Shown: in pieces, positions 34,685 through 46,379 of the stretch | How the letters are laid out: every line of letters starts with the position of its first letter | How positions within the stretch are numbered: position 1 is the first letter of the stretch | Origin: Sebastes aleutianus | Taxonomy: Eukaryota > Chordata > Actinopteri > Perciformes > Sebastidae | NCBI GenBank assembly: GCA_916700875.1 | Contig: CAKAKS010000060.1 | Location: 28,490,189-28,554,188 of the forward strand | Direction: 5' to 3' | DNA: 64,000 nucleotides | Notes under the pieces: generated by a model | What the model was told of the DNA's origin: nothing | Seen by the model: the letters and a program-made list of their open reading frames with translations, nothing else | The model's database searches: none | Program-made: the position numbers and the translations under genes

Positions 34685-35580
34685 GTATTAGTAGGTATAA
34701 GATTATTACTGCCACAGAGAAAATGTATAGGATGTTAATAGTTTCTGATCAATAACTCACTGATTCAAACCTCATTTCTGGCATTGAGTGTTGGAGCAGA
34801 AACAGACGGTCAGTCAAGATGTCAAAATCAATGAGAATAGTTGGACACTTTAAAGCAATGAAAGCAATAAAAAGACTAAATCAAACATTTTATAAGAAGG
34901 AAAGGGAAATAACTTTAATTCTGTTATAATTTCTTGCTTCACCAGTAGACTTAAATACCTTTTCTGTGTGCTTTCAGTCCCACCTGACTGCTGGCTGCTC
35001 TGTGCCAGCCACAGTGTGTTACCATCCACACTCCCCACCTCTCGCTCTTTAACCCAGTGAAGGTGGGAGATGTCGTTACAGATGAGATTGTCACCGCTTC
35101 AGATTTACAGTTAAACCAATTACTCAAGAGGTCATGGGAAGTCCTCACGTTTGACCGATCACTTGATAAGTTTATCAGGATCTTTTCAGCCAAAGAGCCT
35201 CTGAGCAACACACAGAGAATGAGCTTTACTTTATATGAAAGTAAAAAAAAAAAGGCCAAAACCTGCAGCTTAGGTTGTTTGCATGATGATTTTAGCTGAA
35301 ATATAAAAAACTTATAAATTCTATTTACCAAAAGATTATAAATGACTACAGAGCATGATAAAGGAGGGAAATGGGTATCAAAGGTTTAACATCAACCACC
35401 TTCAGTAGGAGGTTTTATTCACATGGCATATTCAGGATTTGCCTCATTTAGAGGGGTCATGTTAGGATTGTGAGTCCAGTCGGAGCGCTGTACTGTGAAG
35501 TGTGACATTCACATGATTTGGATTGACCACACACACACACACACTCTCACACACATACCAGTTACACTATTCCCACAGAA
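34685..35580. other. Non-coding DNA, nothing recognised
   Basis: The short frames at 34951-35331 (minus) and 35057-35299 (plus) overlap each other and carry no domain. A short (AC)n lies at 35530-35545. Confidence 0.4.
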
Positions 35581-35582
35581 GT

Positions 35583-35800
35583 CTTTGTCTGAAAGCTTTA
35601 ATTTTAATAACTTCAATGATCCTTAAAGTTTTCCTCTAGTCTTTTAATTTGTCTAACACTTTGATTTATGGCCAAATATCTGCAAAAGTAATGACACTCC
35701 CATCAGCCTCAACTGCACTTTGTGTTTAGTGCAAATTAGCAACAATTAGCTAATAATTATTACCTGCTACACATACACATGTTAACATTGTCGTTAGATG
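35583..35800 (+). repeat. Dispersed repeat family H, partial copy
   Basis: Contains CTTCAATGATCCTTAAAG, ATGGCCAAATATCTGCAAAA and CATCAGCCTCAACTGCAC, as at 38640-39050. Confidence 0.6.
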
Positions 35801-36894
35801 TCGTTAAACAGCTAAATACGATAAAACTTACTCAATTGTTAAATAAATGTTGTGTTAAATATTCATATGGTGTGTCTCCCTTTTTGTTATGGCCAGCTGA
35901 GCCGGGTTCTAACAAAACTCTAAACCAACAAATAGCACATTTTTGCTTAGAAATGCATACAATGAAAATGATATATAAAAAAGTATCTATAGTTTGTGTT
36001 TTTATTTCATATATTTCTTTATTATATGAAAGTAAAAATTAATTACTGCACAGTGTCTTGTGAACCCAGGAATAGCTGTTACCATGCTTCTCACCATCCA
36101 GGCAGGAAAATAAGAAGTACTTGCAGTTTTGGGTCAGATATTTTTATAAACCCCATGGAAGACTTATCTTTTTTTATTTATTTTTTTGTATGAATTTGCA
36201 AATATGCTTGTTCAGTAGGGTAAAAAAAGAAACACTGTCTGGAGATAAAATAGCAACTGAACTACTTTTCAAACTGACCCAGCAGCACAGCACTACCATT
36301 TGTATGAAAATACAGAAATTGCTGTCATTATGGTGTTTGCACGATCATGTGTAATGATGCACAATGACTGTTTTGGCAAGTGAGACAATAGCAGTGTTTA
36401 AAACATATATTTAGAGGTGATGTTGTGATGTCGTGTGTGGATCACTGCTGAAACAACACAGCACCGTTTCACAAACACACTTTTAGCAGCGAACGCTTAT
36501 CACATCAGAACATATTTCCCACTTCTTGCAGACAGGTAAATGTGTTGTGATGGGAAGTTTTTCCCAGTTATTTATTCAGGGAAAGTTTGCTGACCATGCT
36601 CTTACTCTTTCACCAACCACAGAAGCACCATTAACACCAGGGAGCAGCTTCCCACAACCTCAGGCTTCTTTATTTTGGTCACAAAGTCATTTCTAAAATC
36701 AGGAGCACTGTAGTCCAATTTAAGACTAAAAATAGGTCATATTGTACATATAAAGCTTTGTGCTTTTTATACTAAATTAGTTGGTTTTGATTAACGCACT
36801 GACAATGCTCTGAAGAGTGATATCACCTACAATAAATAAGACTAATCTGCGGCATTATTGTTGCCTAGGGGGCTAAAATACATACTGTATCATT
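35801..36894. other. AT-rich DNA, nothing recognised
   Basis: No repeat, RNA or coding signature was recognised. Confidence 0.4.
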
Positions 36895-37850
36895 CGTTCA
36901 CACGAAAAGGCATATGAATGACCAACACAGTCTCAAGGCAGTTCGTGAAATAGTCACAAAATTAAATCTATCTGATTCGTGTGCATAGACACAAAATTCT
37001 CTTTTTTTTCGTGCATTTTCCTATGAATGTCCAGCAACATGTGACGCATTTGTCAATTTCCACTCCAGTCTTTTAAAAATAAAACTGCTAAGTTAGGTTT
37101 ACGAAAAGCTTGACTTGATTAGGTTTAGGCAACAAAACAACTTAGTTAGGTTTAGGAAAAGATTGCGGTTTGGTTTGAAATAACACCGAAAGTGGTGTAA
37201 CTTAAGTATAGAAGTTACGTGACAAATAAATCAACGTTGACTTATGATTTCACGCGGGACATGAACAGCGGTCTCCTTGGTGAAAGTCTTGTGTTTTGAT
37301 CCACCCATCCAGCCCAACCTCCTCACTGGCATTTGTAGTGTTGTTTATACTGTTTATACTTCCCGATTCATAATTAAGTGGATTACATAAGAATTGATTT
37401 TGTGCTGACCATCACAAAAAAAATTGAAATTCATGTCAATGTACAATGTAAACGCATACGCGTAAATATGCTATGCTCAGAGCTAGTGACGTAGAATAAA
37501 AAGCGAGAAAGGCCGCTTATGGCGGGTGGGTGGTCAGGTAGATGGGTCCAACACACACACACAACTAGGAGACCAGTGTTTTGTATTGTAAGTTACATTA
37601 GTTACGTTTGTCACAAGTTTTTTAGTGATGTTTGTGATCTGTTTTCCGTACTTATGTTACAATTTTTCCGTATGAATTTTACTTAGTTTACATACTTATT
37701 TTAAGTCCAACCATGATGTATTTCCTAAACCTAAGTGAGTGGCTTAACTGCAGACATTACCATAGTTGTATGCATACAAATGACACGCGAAAGGTCTAAA
37801 ATACGTCCTCATGACACGCAGAATGTCCATGTAATGTCATGCTATTTATC
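36895..37850 (+). mobile_element. Family A copy 6, long
   Basis: Order of blocks: TCGTGCATTTTCCTATGAAT with GTCCAGCAACATGTGACGC, TTAGGTTTAGGCAACAAAAC, AAATCAACGTTGACTTATG and TTTCACGCGGGACATGAAC. The TTTTAAGTCCAACCATGATG block and CTCATGACACGCAGAATGTC follow. Longest copy in the window; no transposase. Confidence 0.6.
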
Positions 37851-37854
37851 TACT

Positions 37855-38625
37855 ATATGCTATTTGTGTAATCACAACATCTCCATTTTGAATTTGGCAC
37901 TTTTGTTGCTTGTAATCTCCTCTCTTTCTCTCTCAGACCACATTTTCTGTCACTTTAGCTGCTGTCAATAAAATGCAAAAATGCTCCAAAATTCATTCTT
38001 TAAACGTGTATGTTTTTTTTTTTATTGAAACAAATTATCCTTGTGTCAGACCACCTCACACTGTAATTATATTACAAGCAAAAGAAGTGTATTATAAAAA
38101 GGTCAAGATAATATCTCATTGAGAAGTAAAATGAAATAAAATAAAAAAGACAAATTGAAAGGAAAGAGAAAAGATGTCTGACAACAGCTGATCTGGATAT
38201 TTTTACTCTGTCTGTTTACATCCATGTGTTTCAGTGTCCTGCTCATTCACTTGTGGTTACAGCCCTATAGTCAAAAACAATGCACATAATTCATCCTCAT
38301 TTTGACAAACCCACGACTTGCGACAGGCCAACAGACAAACAGAGCTCTGATGCGTGTTGTTGCTTGACTTCACAGACCAATAATTTGGGGTTTTGAGTTA
38401 CACTTTTGTCCCCGCAGTGAGCTCACAGCACCTGCTTGGGAGAGCATCAACAAACTGCGGTGCAGGAAGTGCTTTATATAATGAGCCTGCTGGCTTTTGT
38501 TACTGTGTTTGCTCAGTGACATCATGGTAGGTTAGTAAGTGAGTAATGGAGCTTTGTTTGTTGAGAGGGTGTAGCGACCGAGAACGTCAGCAGAAAGAAA
38601 GAAGGTTTGGCTCTCCTGTTTTGGA
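37855..38625. other. AT-rich DNA, nothing recognised
   Basis: No repeat, RNA or coding signature was recognised. Confidence 0.4.
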
Positions 38626-39627
38626 GCATTCTTTCTCTCATATGTTTGTTGGTCCACACTGAAATATCTCAACAACTGCTGGATGCATAGCTGTAAAAGT
38701 TTGTACAAACATTCATGGTTCCCAGAGGATGAATCCTATGGCTTTGTTTATCCCCTGACTTTTCCTCTAGCGCCACCATGAGGTTGACTTTTGCAGTTTT
38801 GAGTGAAATGTCTCAACAACTACTGTCATGAACGCACATTCATGTTCCCCTCAGGTTGAATTTTAATAACATCCTTCACTTTTCCTTTAGCACCATCATC
38901 ATGTCACATTTTTATTTGTGCAGTTCTTTTGTTTATTACCAAATACCTGCAAAACTGCATGATAAATTATATAGTTCTACAATGACATCTACAACAACAT
39001 TCCCATCAGTCTCAAATGCACTTTGTGTTTATTGCTGATTATCAACTTTTAGCAGCGGAGGAAGAAGAACTCAGATCTTCTACTTACTAAAAGTACCAAT
39101 ACCACAGCGTAGAAAAACTCTGCTACTGCTATTAGCATTAAAATATACTTTAAGTACCTAAAGTAAAAGGGCTCATCATGCAGACCCATTTGAGAATAGT
39201 AGATATCGCATTGTTGCATTATGATTAATAATAATATATTCAAATTTATTTGTGGATTATATTTTGAATTAGGAATGTATAAAGTAACTAGTAACTAAAG
39301 CTTTGGAACAAATGTAGTCATAATATTTACCTCTGAATTGTTGTGGAATATTAGTATAAAGTAACATTAAATGTACATTACAAGTACCTCAGTGCCTGAG
39401 TAAACTTAGGGCCATTTCAAACCTACCTTGTTTGGTCCAGACCAAAATGACAGGTGTGAAACCTCCTCCGAACCAAACTGCCAAACCTTTGTCGAAAAGA
39501 GGCGGTCTCGGTCCTGATCAAATTGAGCCATGGTTCAGTTTGTTTCTAGTGTGAAAAGATGTAGAAGTTAGAAAGAACCAGAAAAAGGAAAAACAATGCA
39601 GCAAAACAAAATGAGCCCTGTAAGCAC

Positions 39628-39864
39628 ATGAGGAGTTACCTTGCTGCAATAGCATCAGTTATATCAGAACTGGAGAGTATTTCTTTATTGAAAGAAGAAC
39701 AAAGAACGACACTGAAGGCTTTTCTTGATGGAAATTATGTTTTCGCTCTTCTCCTGACTGGCTTCGGCAAGAGTTTGATTGACAGGTGCTTCGTCCAATC
39801 ACCAGCCAAGTACTTTTTGAAAGTGTTTGTTTCCAATGACGGCTTCTCAGATGGTTCTGTGTAA
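39628..39864 (+). pseudogene. Fragment resembling a RecQ-type helicase N-terminus with Walker A
   Basis: The 78-residue frame contains LLKEEQRTTLKAFLDG followed by FALLLTGFGKSLI. A Gln-containing motif followed by a TGxGKS Walker A is the layout of RecQ-family helicases, with Leu where Pro is usual (PTGxGKS). After about residue 52 the similarity ends, and nothing of the remaining helicase motifs follows. RecQ enzymes unwind DNA; this piece cannot. It lies within the Harbinger-type element just before the SANT remnant, so it looks like captured or element-associated sequence. Assignment is by motif recognition only. Confidence 0.5.
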
Positions 39865-39884
39865 CAAATCATCTGGTGGGTCAG

Positions 39885-40055
39885 GTTACGTGGGGAGAGG
39901 AGGAGACCAAATGTTTAATTGACATTTGGTCCGACGACTTTGGAAAGAGTCAGCTGGAAAAAATGTCAACAATTTTGAATCATTTTCTGAGAGGATGAGA
40001 AAGGATGGGAGAGCCTGTCTGTGTCAAGTATAGGGAGACGTAGGTGATGACGACA
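39885..40055 (+). pseudogene. Broken Myb/SANT-like DNA-binding protein fragment
   Basis: The frame at 39891-39998 reads WGEEETKCLIDIWSDD and continues through LEKM before a TGA at 39996-39998. An alternative frame from about 39983 reads FSERMRKDG, the expected continuation of this domain type, so a 1-nt frameshift has broken it. W-x-E-E-E/T-K-x-L-I-x-I-W is the first-helix pattern of the Myb/SANT-like domain found in PIF/Harbinger accessory proteins and MSANTD genes. No intact start is present. Confidence 0.55.
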
Positions 40056-40379
40056 GAGCGTAGGTATGTCATGAATAGTTCTTTAGTGCGCTCACATGAT
40101 TGCAATGTGAAACCATTGATTGGATCACATGTATACAATTTAACAAAGACATGGACCTTGGTTCGGACTCAGGTGTGAAAAGGCCCTCGTTACTTTCCAC
40201 ATGATAAACTAAGAAGGTGATGATAGTAAACATTATGCCTGTTAATTAAACATCAGCAGGTTATCATTGTCATTGTGAGCATGTTAGCATGCTGATGTGA
40301 GCTTTAAGCCCCACTGTGCATAAGTAGAGTCTCACAGAGCCGCTAGCGTGGCTGTAGACTCTTGAACTTGAAATATATA

Positions 40380-41375
40380 AAGAAACGAAACATTGGAAGT
40401 CTAACGTCGCCCTCTTCTCTTAAAGATAGCTGCCTATTCTTAGTGGGATACTTCTCAAAGATAGTTTCCCATTACTCTTAACTGATATATTCAGTGGTTC
40501 CTAAATACCCATCAAACTGTCTGATTGAACAGGAAATGAATACAGTCTGACCTGCCATATTGTGCTTGAATAATTCAGGCTTTCATTTGGGGAGACCACT
40601 TGCAATCAATCAGTAGCAGGAGAGAAGGGACATCCCTATTATCAAATGCAAATTCTTGGAAACTTGATTCGACTGGTGAGTGAGTGTATGTGTGTGGGTG
40701 TGTGTGATTCACATATATGGCATGTTTGCTCACAGCCTTACTCAGAGCACCAACCCACAAAGACAGAGCAGCCATGATTAAAATGTCTTCCCATCCTTAT
40801 CACAACTAGGATCCTATTATATAATTGTGTAACCCCATTGTGTTTCCTGGTCAGCGAGCATATTAACTGAGAGGGAGAGTGGATTTCCCTCCACTCTCGC
40901 CTCATTAGGATGCAAGTGGGGCTGAGGTCTCTGATGGATGTGAAGGCCTTTTGTTTGTGTCTGAGTTGAAGTAGGACCCATTTGTCCCGCTGTCTCAACA
41001 GGGACACAGGAGTTTAATAGCTGGAGGTTGACCTAGTTGCTTCGTCTAGCCTGCGTTTGTCTCTGAGAGCGACTGAGAGTGAAAAGCGGGGGTAGAAGGA
41101 TGAATTGGGGTATGCCCCCCTCCCCTGCTGAGTGATGGGACAGCTGAGGGCAACTGCGTGGCAGCAAAACAAACCCACATATTCTCACTGCTCCCTCTGC
41201 AGAAATAGAACGGCAGCATCCACGAAGGCATGTGTGCAGCAACTGATGCTAACAGGCGGGATGCTGCTGCAATTCTGCTCACTTTAAAAGCAATGGCAAA
41301 CTTAGAAAGAGTCACACAGGAAACCTTTATGTGGATGTAACTCATCATCATACAGTACAAGTGCAGTGCCCGTTC
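40380..41375. other. Non-coding DNA, nothing recognised
   Basis: A short (TG)n-like tract at 40685-40708. Overlapping minus-strand frames at 41033-41522 have no domain and differ in frame. Confidence 0.4.
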
Positions 41376-41379
41376 GGAG

Positions 41380-42112
41380 CGCATGCCCGTCTGGAACGGG
41401 CCGATTGCTTGGCCTCCGGAAGATGTGTTTGCAGTGTTGTCGATGGCTGCTTCTGCCAAGTGTGAAGTTGATTGGGTGAACGGTTTTTGAGATATGTGAA
41501 GGGCAGTCATACATACATACACAGAGAGAATACGTACTTTATACTTAGGTTGCCCTGTAGCAGCATCATCTATTTGTCAAATGTCACCAAATTTGCCATG
41601 GTCACTCAGACATCACATCTACACATGTCCACCAAATGTAGTCGCAATAACACAACGCGTTCGAGAGATATGACATTTTTTGTGATATAAGCCCTGCCTA
41701 CAATATTTGAGCTAAATTTGAGCGCCAAATCCCCCAAAAATTGGTCTTTTTTAGGCTTGGTCCAGACATGTATTTGTGTACCAAATTTGGTGACGACGGC
41801 TCAAAATTTGTATGAAGAGTAGCAAAAAATCAGATTTGTATTTGTATTTCTAAATGGCAGAAAATCACACAGAATCCAGGAACAAAATAATTTTATTTCG
41901 GAGACTTACGGTTCGAGTTACAGGCCAAAATGTAAAGTTTATTATTAGAGTCCACCATCCAGCCAAATAGCACCACATTTGACACTGCAATCCCTTGGGT
42001 CCTGAGCAATACACCCGCCAAGTGTGAAGTAGATCAATGAGTGGTTCTGGAGATATGCGAATAACACTTCAGACAGACAGAGATTCTTTGTTTTATAGTT
42101 AGATGTCGACAT
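41380..42112 (+). repeat. Dispersed repeat family G
   Basis: Two internally related boxes, GCCAAGTGTGAAGTTGATTG (41456) and GCCAAGTGTGAAGTAGATCA (42017), each followed by a GAGATATG block and a CAGACAGA/CATACATA tract, suggest two tandem or overlapping copies of a teleost repeat. Confidence 0.5.
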
Positions 42113-42500
42113 GAATAATAATGAAGGTATTGGTGAGATCCATTGGCAGGGAAAGCACCTGCTAAAAACTGCATTAATCACGGTCTGATCAAATCAGAGT
42201 TATCACCAAACTCTGCAGCTCTACTGAGCTTTTTAGCTACTTTTAGCTCGTTGTTTTGGTGTCACACTACATTTACTGTTTTGATTCAGTTTCATTCATT
42301 TTGATTCAGAGCCCCTGAAATCCCAATTTCTTTGTTTTTATTTGTATCTGTACGCACAAGAGGGAAACATATATCTAATCTTTTGGGAGTTCAGGGTCTG
42401 TAGGAAAAATAGAAACGTGTAAAACACACATTCAGAACTTATATAAAAGTATTAGTGGTAAAATGTGCTGTTTTATTGGAAAAGTAAAACTAATCATTGT
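42113..42500. other. Non-coding DNA with a family F fragment
   Basis: 42195-42270 has TGCAGCTCTACTGAGC and TAGCTCGTTGTTTTGG. The rest is plain. Confidence 0.35.
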
Positions 42501-42508
42501 GAAGAATG

Positions 42509-42687
42509 TTTTTTTTTTTTTTTTTTTAAAGTTATTTTTTTGGGGGCATTTTTCCATTTTTATGACAGGACAGTGGATAAAGTCTTGAAAGGGGGGAGAG
42601 AGAGAGTGGATGCGGAAAGGGCCACAGGCCGGACCAAGCCTTAATACATGGACGCCTGCTCTACCAACTGAGCTAACCCAGGCGCCC
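42509..42687 (-). mobile_element. tRNA-derived SINE with 7-bp target duplication
   Basis: On the minus strand the element begins GGGCGCCTGGG, then TTAGCTCAGTTGGTAGAGC (RNA polymerase III box A, 42657-42675), a CTCTCTCTCTCC stretch and TCCACTGTCCTGTCATAAAA, ending in A-rich DNA and a long A tail (plus-strand T run from 42509). AAGAATG flanks it on both sides (42502-42508 and 42688-42694). Box A, tail and duplication together identify a tRNA-derived SINE. Confidence 0.85.
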
Positions 42688-42704
42688 AAGAATGGTTCTT
42701 TTAA

Positions 42705-43087
42705 AAGACCAGTGTGTGTTTAAGGGGCTCTATTAGCAGAAATGGAATGTAATATTAATAACTATGTTTTCATTACTGCATAATCACCTGAAACTAAGAA
42801 TCGTTGTGTTTCGTTAGCTTGAAATGAGCGGTTTATATCTACATAGGGAGCGGGTCCACTTCACGGAGTTCGCCATGTTGCACCGCCATGTTTCTACAGA
42901 AGCCCAGAACGGACAAACCAAACACTGGCTCAAGATATAATAGGGCCTTTCTCATTTTTACGTTACCTGAAGGCCACCGTTGGTTCTCCGACGCGCTTGG
43001 AAAGGGAGGGTTAAGCGGAGGGGAATTCAGTTGATTGCAACCCACAACCTGACCACTAGATGTGACTAAATCCTACACACTGGTCTT
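42705..43087 (+). mobile_element. Complete TTAA-flanked miniature element, 383 bp
   Basis: Perfect 13-bp inverted ends AAGACCAGTGTGT (42705-42717) and ACACACTGGTCTT (43075-43087), each bordered by TTAA (42701-42704 and 43088-43091). TTAA targeting fits piggyBac or Kolobok relatives. A second, broken copy lies at 2813-3690. Starts 11 bp from the SINE duplication. No transposase. Confidence 0.85.
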
Positions 43088-43094
43088 TTAATTT

Positions 43095-44395
43095 TGGAGA
43101 TTTTTATGCTTTCAGATCAGTTGACATATTTTCGACAGGCTGAGTAAATGCATGTGCATGCTCTCCTTTTAAAAAACTCTAAATAAATACAAAACTGTAT
43201 TTTTATGATGGTAACACAAGGCCATGGCTGTAGCCAGGATTTTAGAGTCCAATTTTCTCCAACTCCTGCTGTAAACATCACAGGAATCTAATATACACTA
43301 CCTTGTTATTCTTCTTCCTAGTGCCTTCATTTCACTGCAGCCATTCAGGAAGTAATATGTTTATATCCTGGAGACATTTACTGCCTTTATTACCTTTTAG
43401 TCCCGTGTTTTACAACCTCTCTTCTGTGCTGCTAGTAATGACTGAATTTCCTCCCGGGGAAGTTCATCTTATCATATTTCAGGTTATCATGTCAGTCCAC
43501 AAGTCGTCCTCAGGGTATTCTAGCAAAACGTGCTGTCAGCTCTCGAATGTAGATGTCAAATAAAGCTTCACTCTGAATTTAAAATAGCCTTATCAGCCCC
43601 ACCACTCACAGAAACGCCAACATGCTACGAGACAAAAGGAATCAAAACAGAGGGAGATATTTTGTCAGCATTCCCAGATTGGGTTTTAAAGAGCGGGAAT
43701 GTACGGAAAGCCCTAAAAATGTCACATTCTGTGTCATGCCGCAACATGTTGCGTGAAATTATCTTGGCAGCACCATTGAGTTAAGGTTAGAAAAAAAACT
43801 CTGAAATGAAGATGTTGACAATAGCTGATGAGGGATTGTTTTCGCTGCAAGGTTTTCCTTCCCAGAACTGCTTCTGCCCACGTGTTTGTCCGTCAGAGAG
43901 TGTGCAGGCCTGCAGCATGGACTTCCTGCAGGCCAAGGATACACCTGCTCTGTTGAACAGGTCTTCAGCGAGCCAAACACGTGCGTCATGGCCTTTCCCT
44001 GTGGGGGGGTGGAGGGGGGGAGCCTGTTGTGCTAAAAGCTGCTGAACTAGTAGAACACTATCCAGTTCTCAAGGAACACTGTCACAGGCTGTTCTGTTTT
44101 GTTGCAATGTTTGTTCTTCCCTCTCTGTGTTTATGAGGTGCAAATCACTGACACAAAACACTCTGAAATTATAACATGTTGTTTCTTTGCTATACGGGAA
44201 GTCTTCATTCTGAAATATGTTCAGTGCTTTTTCTTCTTTCTTTGCATTTTTTTCTCCCCAAATGTCCAAGAACATGCATTTATTTCATGCAATTTAATTC
44301 CCCTTTGAATTCATATTTGCTGAATATGTGAAAATATGGCAGTGATTGAATCCAAACATCTGCCTCCTAAACCGTTCACACAGCTTTAAAGGTAC
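43095..44395. other. Non-coding DNA, nothing recognised
   Basis: A G-rich patch lies near 44005-44020. The frames at 43303-44045 have no domains. Confidence 0.4.
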
Positions 44396-44910
44396 AATGT
44401 GCATCATCTTAACATCAATTTATCATTTTACATAACTTTTAAAGTGCTGGCATGATTACTATAAAACAAATGAGACCAATACAGAGCTTGACAGCCACTG
44501 GTCTGGGTCAGATTTTGTTTGAAATGACATAACTGCTACTAAACAAGAAGAGGGTACTGTATTGTCTTTCTCTAGCTTAACCTATGATCAGATGAAATGT
44601 AATTTCCTCATTCATACAGTGCAACATTGTCTTAGTGTTAGCCAATCTTCATGGGGAGGGAGGTTACCAAGACTACATTCACTTGTTATATACAGTCTAT
44701 GCTTTTAAATCACTTTTCATAATAAAAAGCTTTTTATTAATAGTTGCAGACTGTTTTATTTCCCACGTCTTATCTGTTTTATCATTATTCTTAAAATCCT
44801 TTATCTTATTATTGTTGGGTAGTCCTGAAATATTTTAATCCTGGTTCAACCATGTAAAGCACTTTGTAACTTTGTTTTGAAAAGTGCTCTATAAATAAAG
44901 TTTGTTTTTT
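44396..44910 (+). repeat. Dispersed repeat piece and LINE/SINE-type 3' tail
   Basis: 44650-44672 shares CATGGGGAGGGAGGTTACCA with 46808-46828. 44850-44905 is the AAGCACTTTGTAACTTTG / GTGCTCTATAAATAAAG tail found reversed at 4865-4945. Confidence 0.5.
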
Positions 44911-44914
44911 CTGC

Positions 44915-46375
44915 TGCAATTTTTCATTAAGCTATGTGGAAAGATAGCGTCCTCATTCTTAATCCTGCCTGCAAAGATCTGATTGGTTGATTGTTTCTTC
45001 CGCTGAAGAAACAGCAATGGGCAAAAACAACAGACCTTTTTCAGTCGTGATCCAACAAGGCTATCAGGGTTTGTGTTAAACTAACAGTGCCGCAAATTAG
45101 CAATAATACTGCAAAACATATCTGTAATCTATCTTTGTCGCTTCTTTTTTGCCCTTCTAGTTCACCTTCCTGTTTCTGCATCATCCACTTTTCCTTCTAT
45201 TCAAGTTATTCCAATGTCAATATGCAATGACAGACACTGGAACCACAGCTGGAAGAAAGAAAAACTTCCTCTGAAATCCCCAGACTGAAGTTCCTGTAAC
45301 ATGTTTGACATGTAAATAAAAAGCTTTGGAGTCACGCCAGTCATTACATACAAATTTGATTTTCAAAATAAGGGATCGCTTCAGGGTAATCAGCGTAGTG
45401 ATTTTGTGGGCGCCACTGAAATGTACTGATTGCTCCTGATGCTGAACAAGGCATCATCTGTCTTCTCTGTGGCTTCAGAGGCAGGTGGAGGTGGACACTG
45501 GCTACTTTTGAAGTCTCTGCTTTCAGTCCTCGCTGTGTCTCTGAGCTCGGGGGCCCCGCTGCAGCATATCAAACGCTGCCCAAAGACAAAGCTACTTTGT
45601 GTTTTTTTTTTTTCATGGCCGCAAAGATAGATTGCTAATGAGGCTCCAGTCTCTGAGCTCAGATCTGGCTTTGGGACTCTTGTCTCGGGTTTCAGCTCAC
45701 ATTGCAAAAAGAAGAGAGACTTTATCAGTCTGCTCTCGTTTCTGCAACTCAAGTAGAGCTCAAAAGGCTTTTTAAACCTCTTTTTGGGTGCTGGTTTCTC
45801 AGGATATAATCATCAGGGTTGAATTTGATCTGTCTCATTCAGTTGCCTTTGTTTTGCACATTACTCCAGAATGGTTATCTTTAAAAATCAACTTTAATTT
45901 AAATGTACATTTCTTTTTACTGTCATGTTGGAGAAGGAATGGTTATTTCTATGTTGGGAGTCAAATTCGGGTACTGAATATTGATGAACAGTTAGTTCAT
46001 TAGTCTTTCATTTATTAAAGATGACTGCTGGTGTTTTTTGTATTTCATTTTGTATTGTATTTCAGAAAAAAATGCAATACTATCAGTTAGTGAATGAATG
46101 CTAGATGAATTTAAATGCGGATACAAAAACTAAAAAACCTGAGAGTAACCTGTTAAAGGAAATGGTTTCTAGCAGAGAACAAAACAAAGGATTTAATCTG
46201 GGAGGAAATGTGTCTGTAAATGCAGATAGAGGTGACAAACTGGTTTGCCAAAGTTGCTTAAGGGTGACCTGCCTTCAACAGTCCGTGCACATTACACGAG
46301 CTGAACATAATGATACCTGAACAATAACACACAACAATACACTCCTGTAATTAATACTATACTGTAGCTATGCAG
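44915..46375. other. Non-coding DNA, nothing recognised
   Basis: A T run sits at 45602-45614. The minus frame at 45390-45752 (120 codons) overlaps other frames and has no domain. Confidence 0.4.
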
Positions 46376-46379
46376 CCCA

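Larger units (their letters stand above)
39409..40186 (+). mobile_element. PIF/Harbinger-type element with decayed cargo
   Basis: The ends GGGCCATTTCAAACCT and AGGTGTGAAAAGGCCC are imperfect inverted repeats, and TTA lies on both sides (39406-39408 and, after 3 extra bases, 40190-40192). TTA duplications and GGGCC ends fit PIF/Harbinger. The interior holds remnants of a Myb/SANT-like frame, a protein type such elements encode, and of a RecQ-like helicase. Confidence 0.65.
39055..40203 (+). mobile_element. Family B copy 4, interrupted by a Harbinger-type element
   Basis: The left part 39055-39408 carries CGGAGGAAGAAGAACTCAG and TTTAAGTACCTAAAG. The terminal TTACTTTCCAC is found only at 40190-40200, after the insertion. 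Confidence 0.6.
38630..40375 (+). repeat. Dispersed repeat family H, split by nested insertions
   Basis: The left part (38630-39054) has GAAATATCTCAACAACTGCT and TAGCGCCACCATGAGG. The right part resumes at 40204 with AAACTAAGAAGGTGATGATA and ends CGTGGCTGTAGACTCTTGAA. In the teleost family these two parts are continuous; here about 1.15 kb of family B plus a Harbinger-type element sit between them. Confidence 0.65.

Noticed and set aside
41046..41522. 158-codon minus frame
   Set aside because: It extends into repeat family G and has no known domain; probably chance.
42657..42687. Possible tRNA gene (box A and acceptor-like start)
   Set aside because: No intact box B or cloverleaf follows; LINE-like tail, A tail and target duplications show it is a tRNA-derived SINE.
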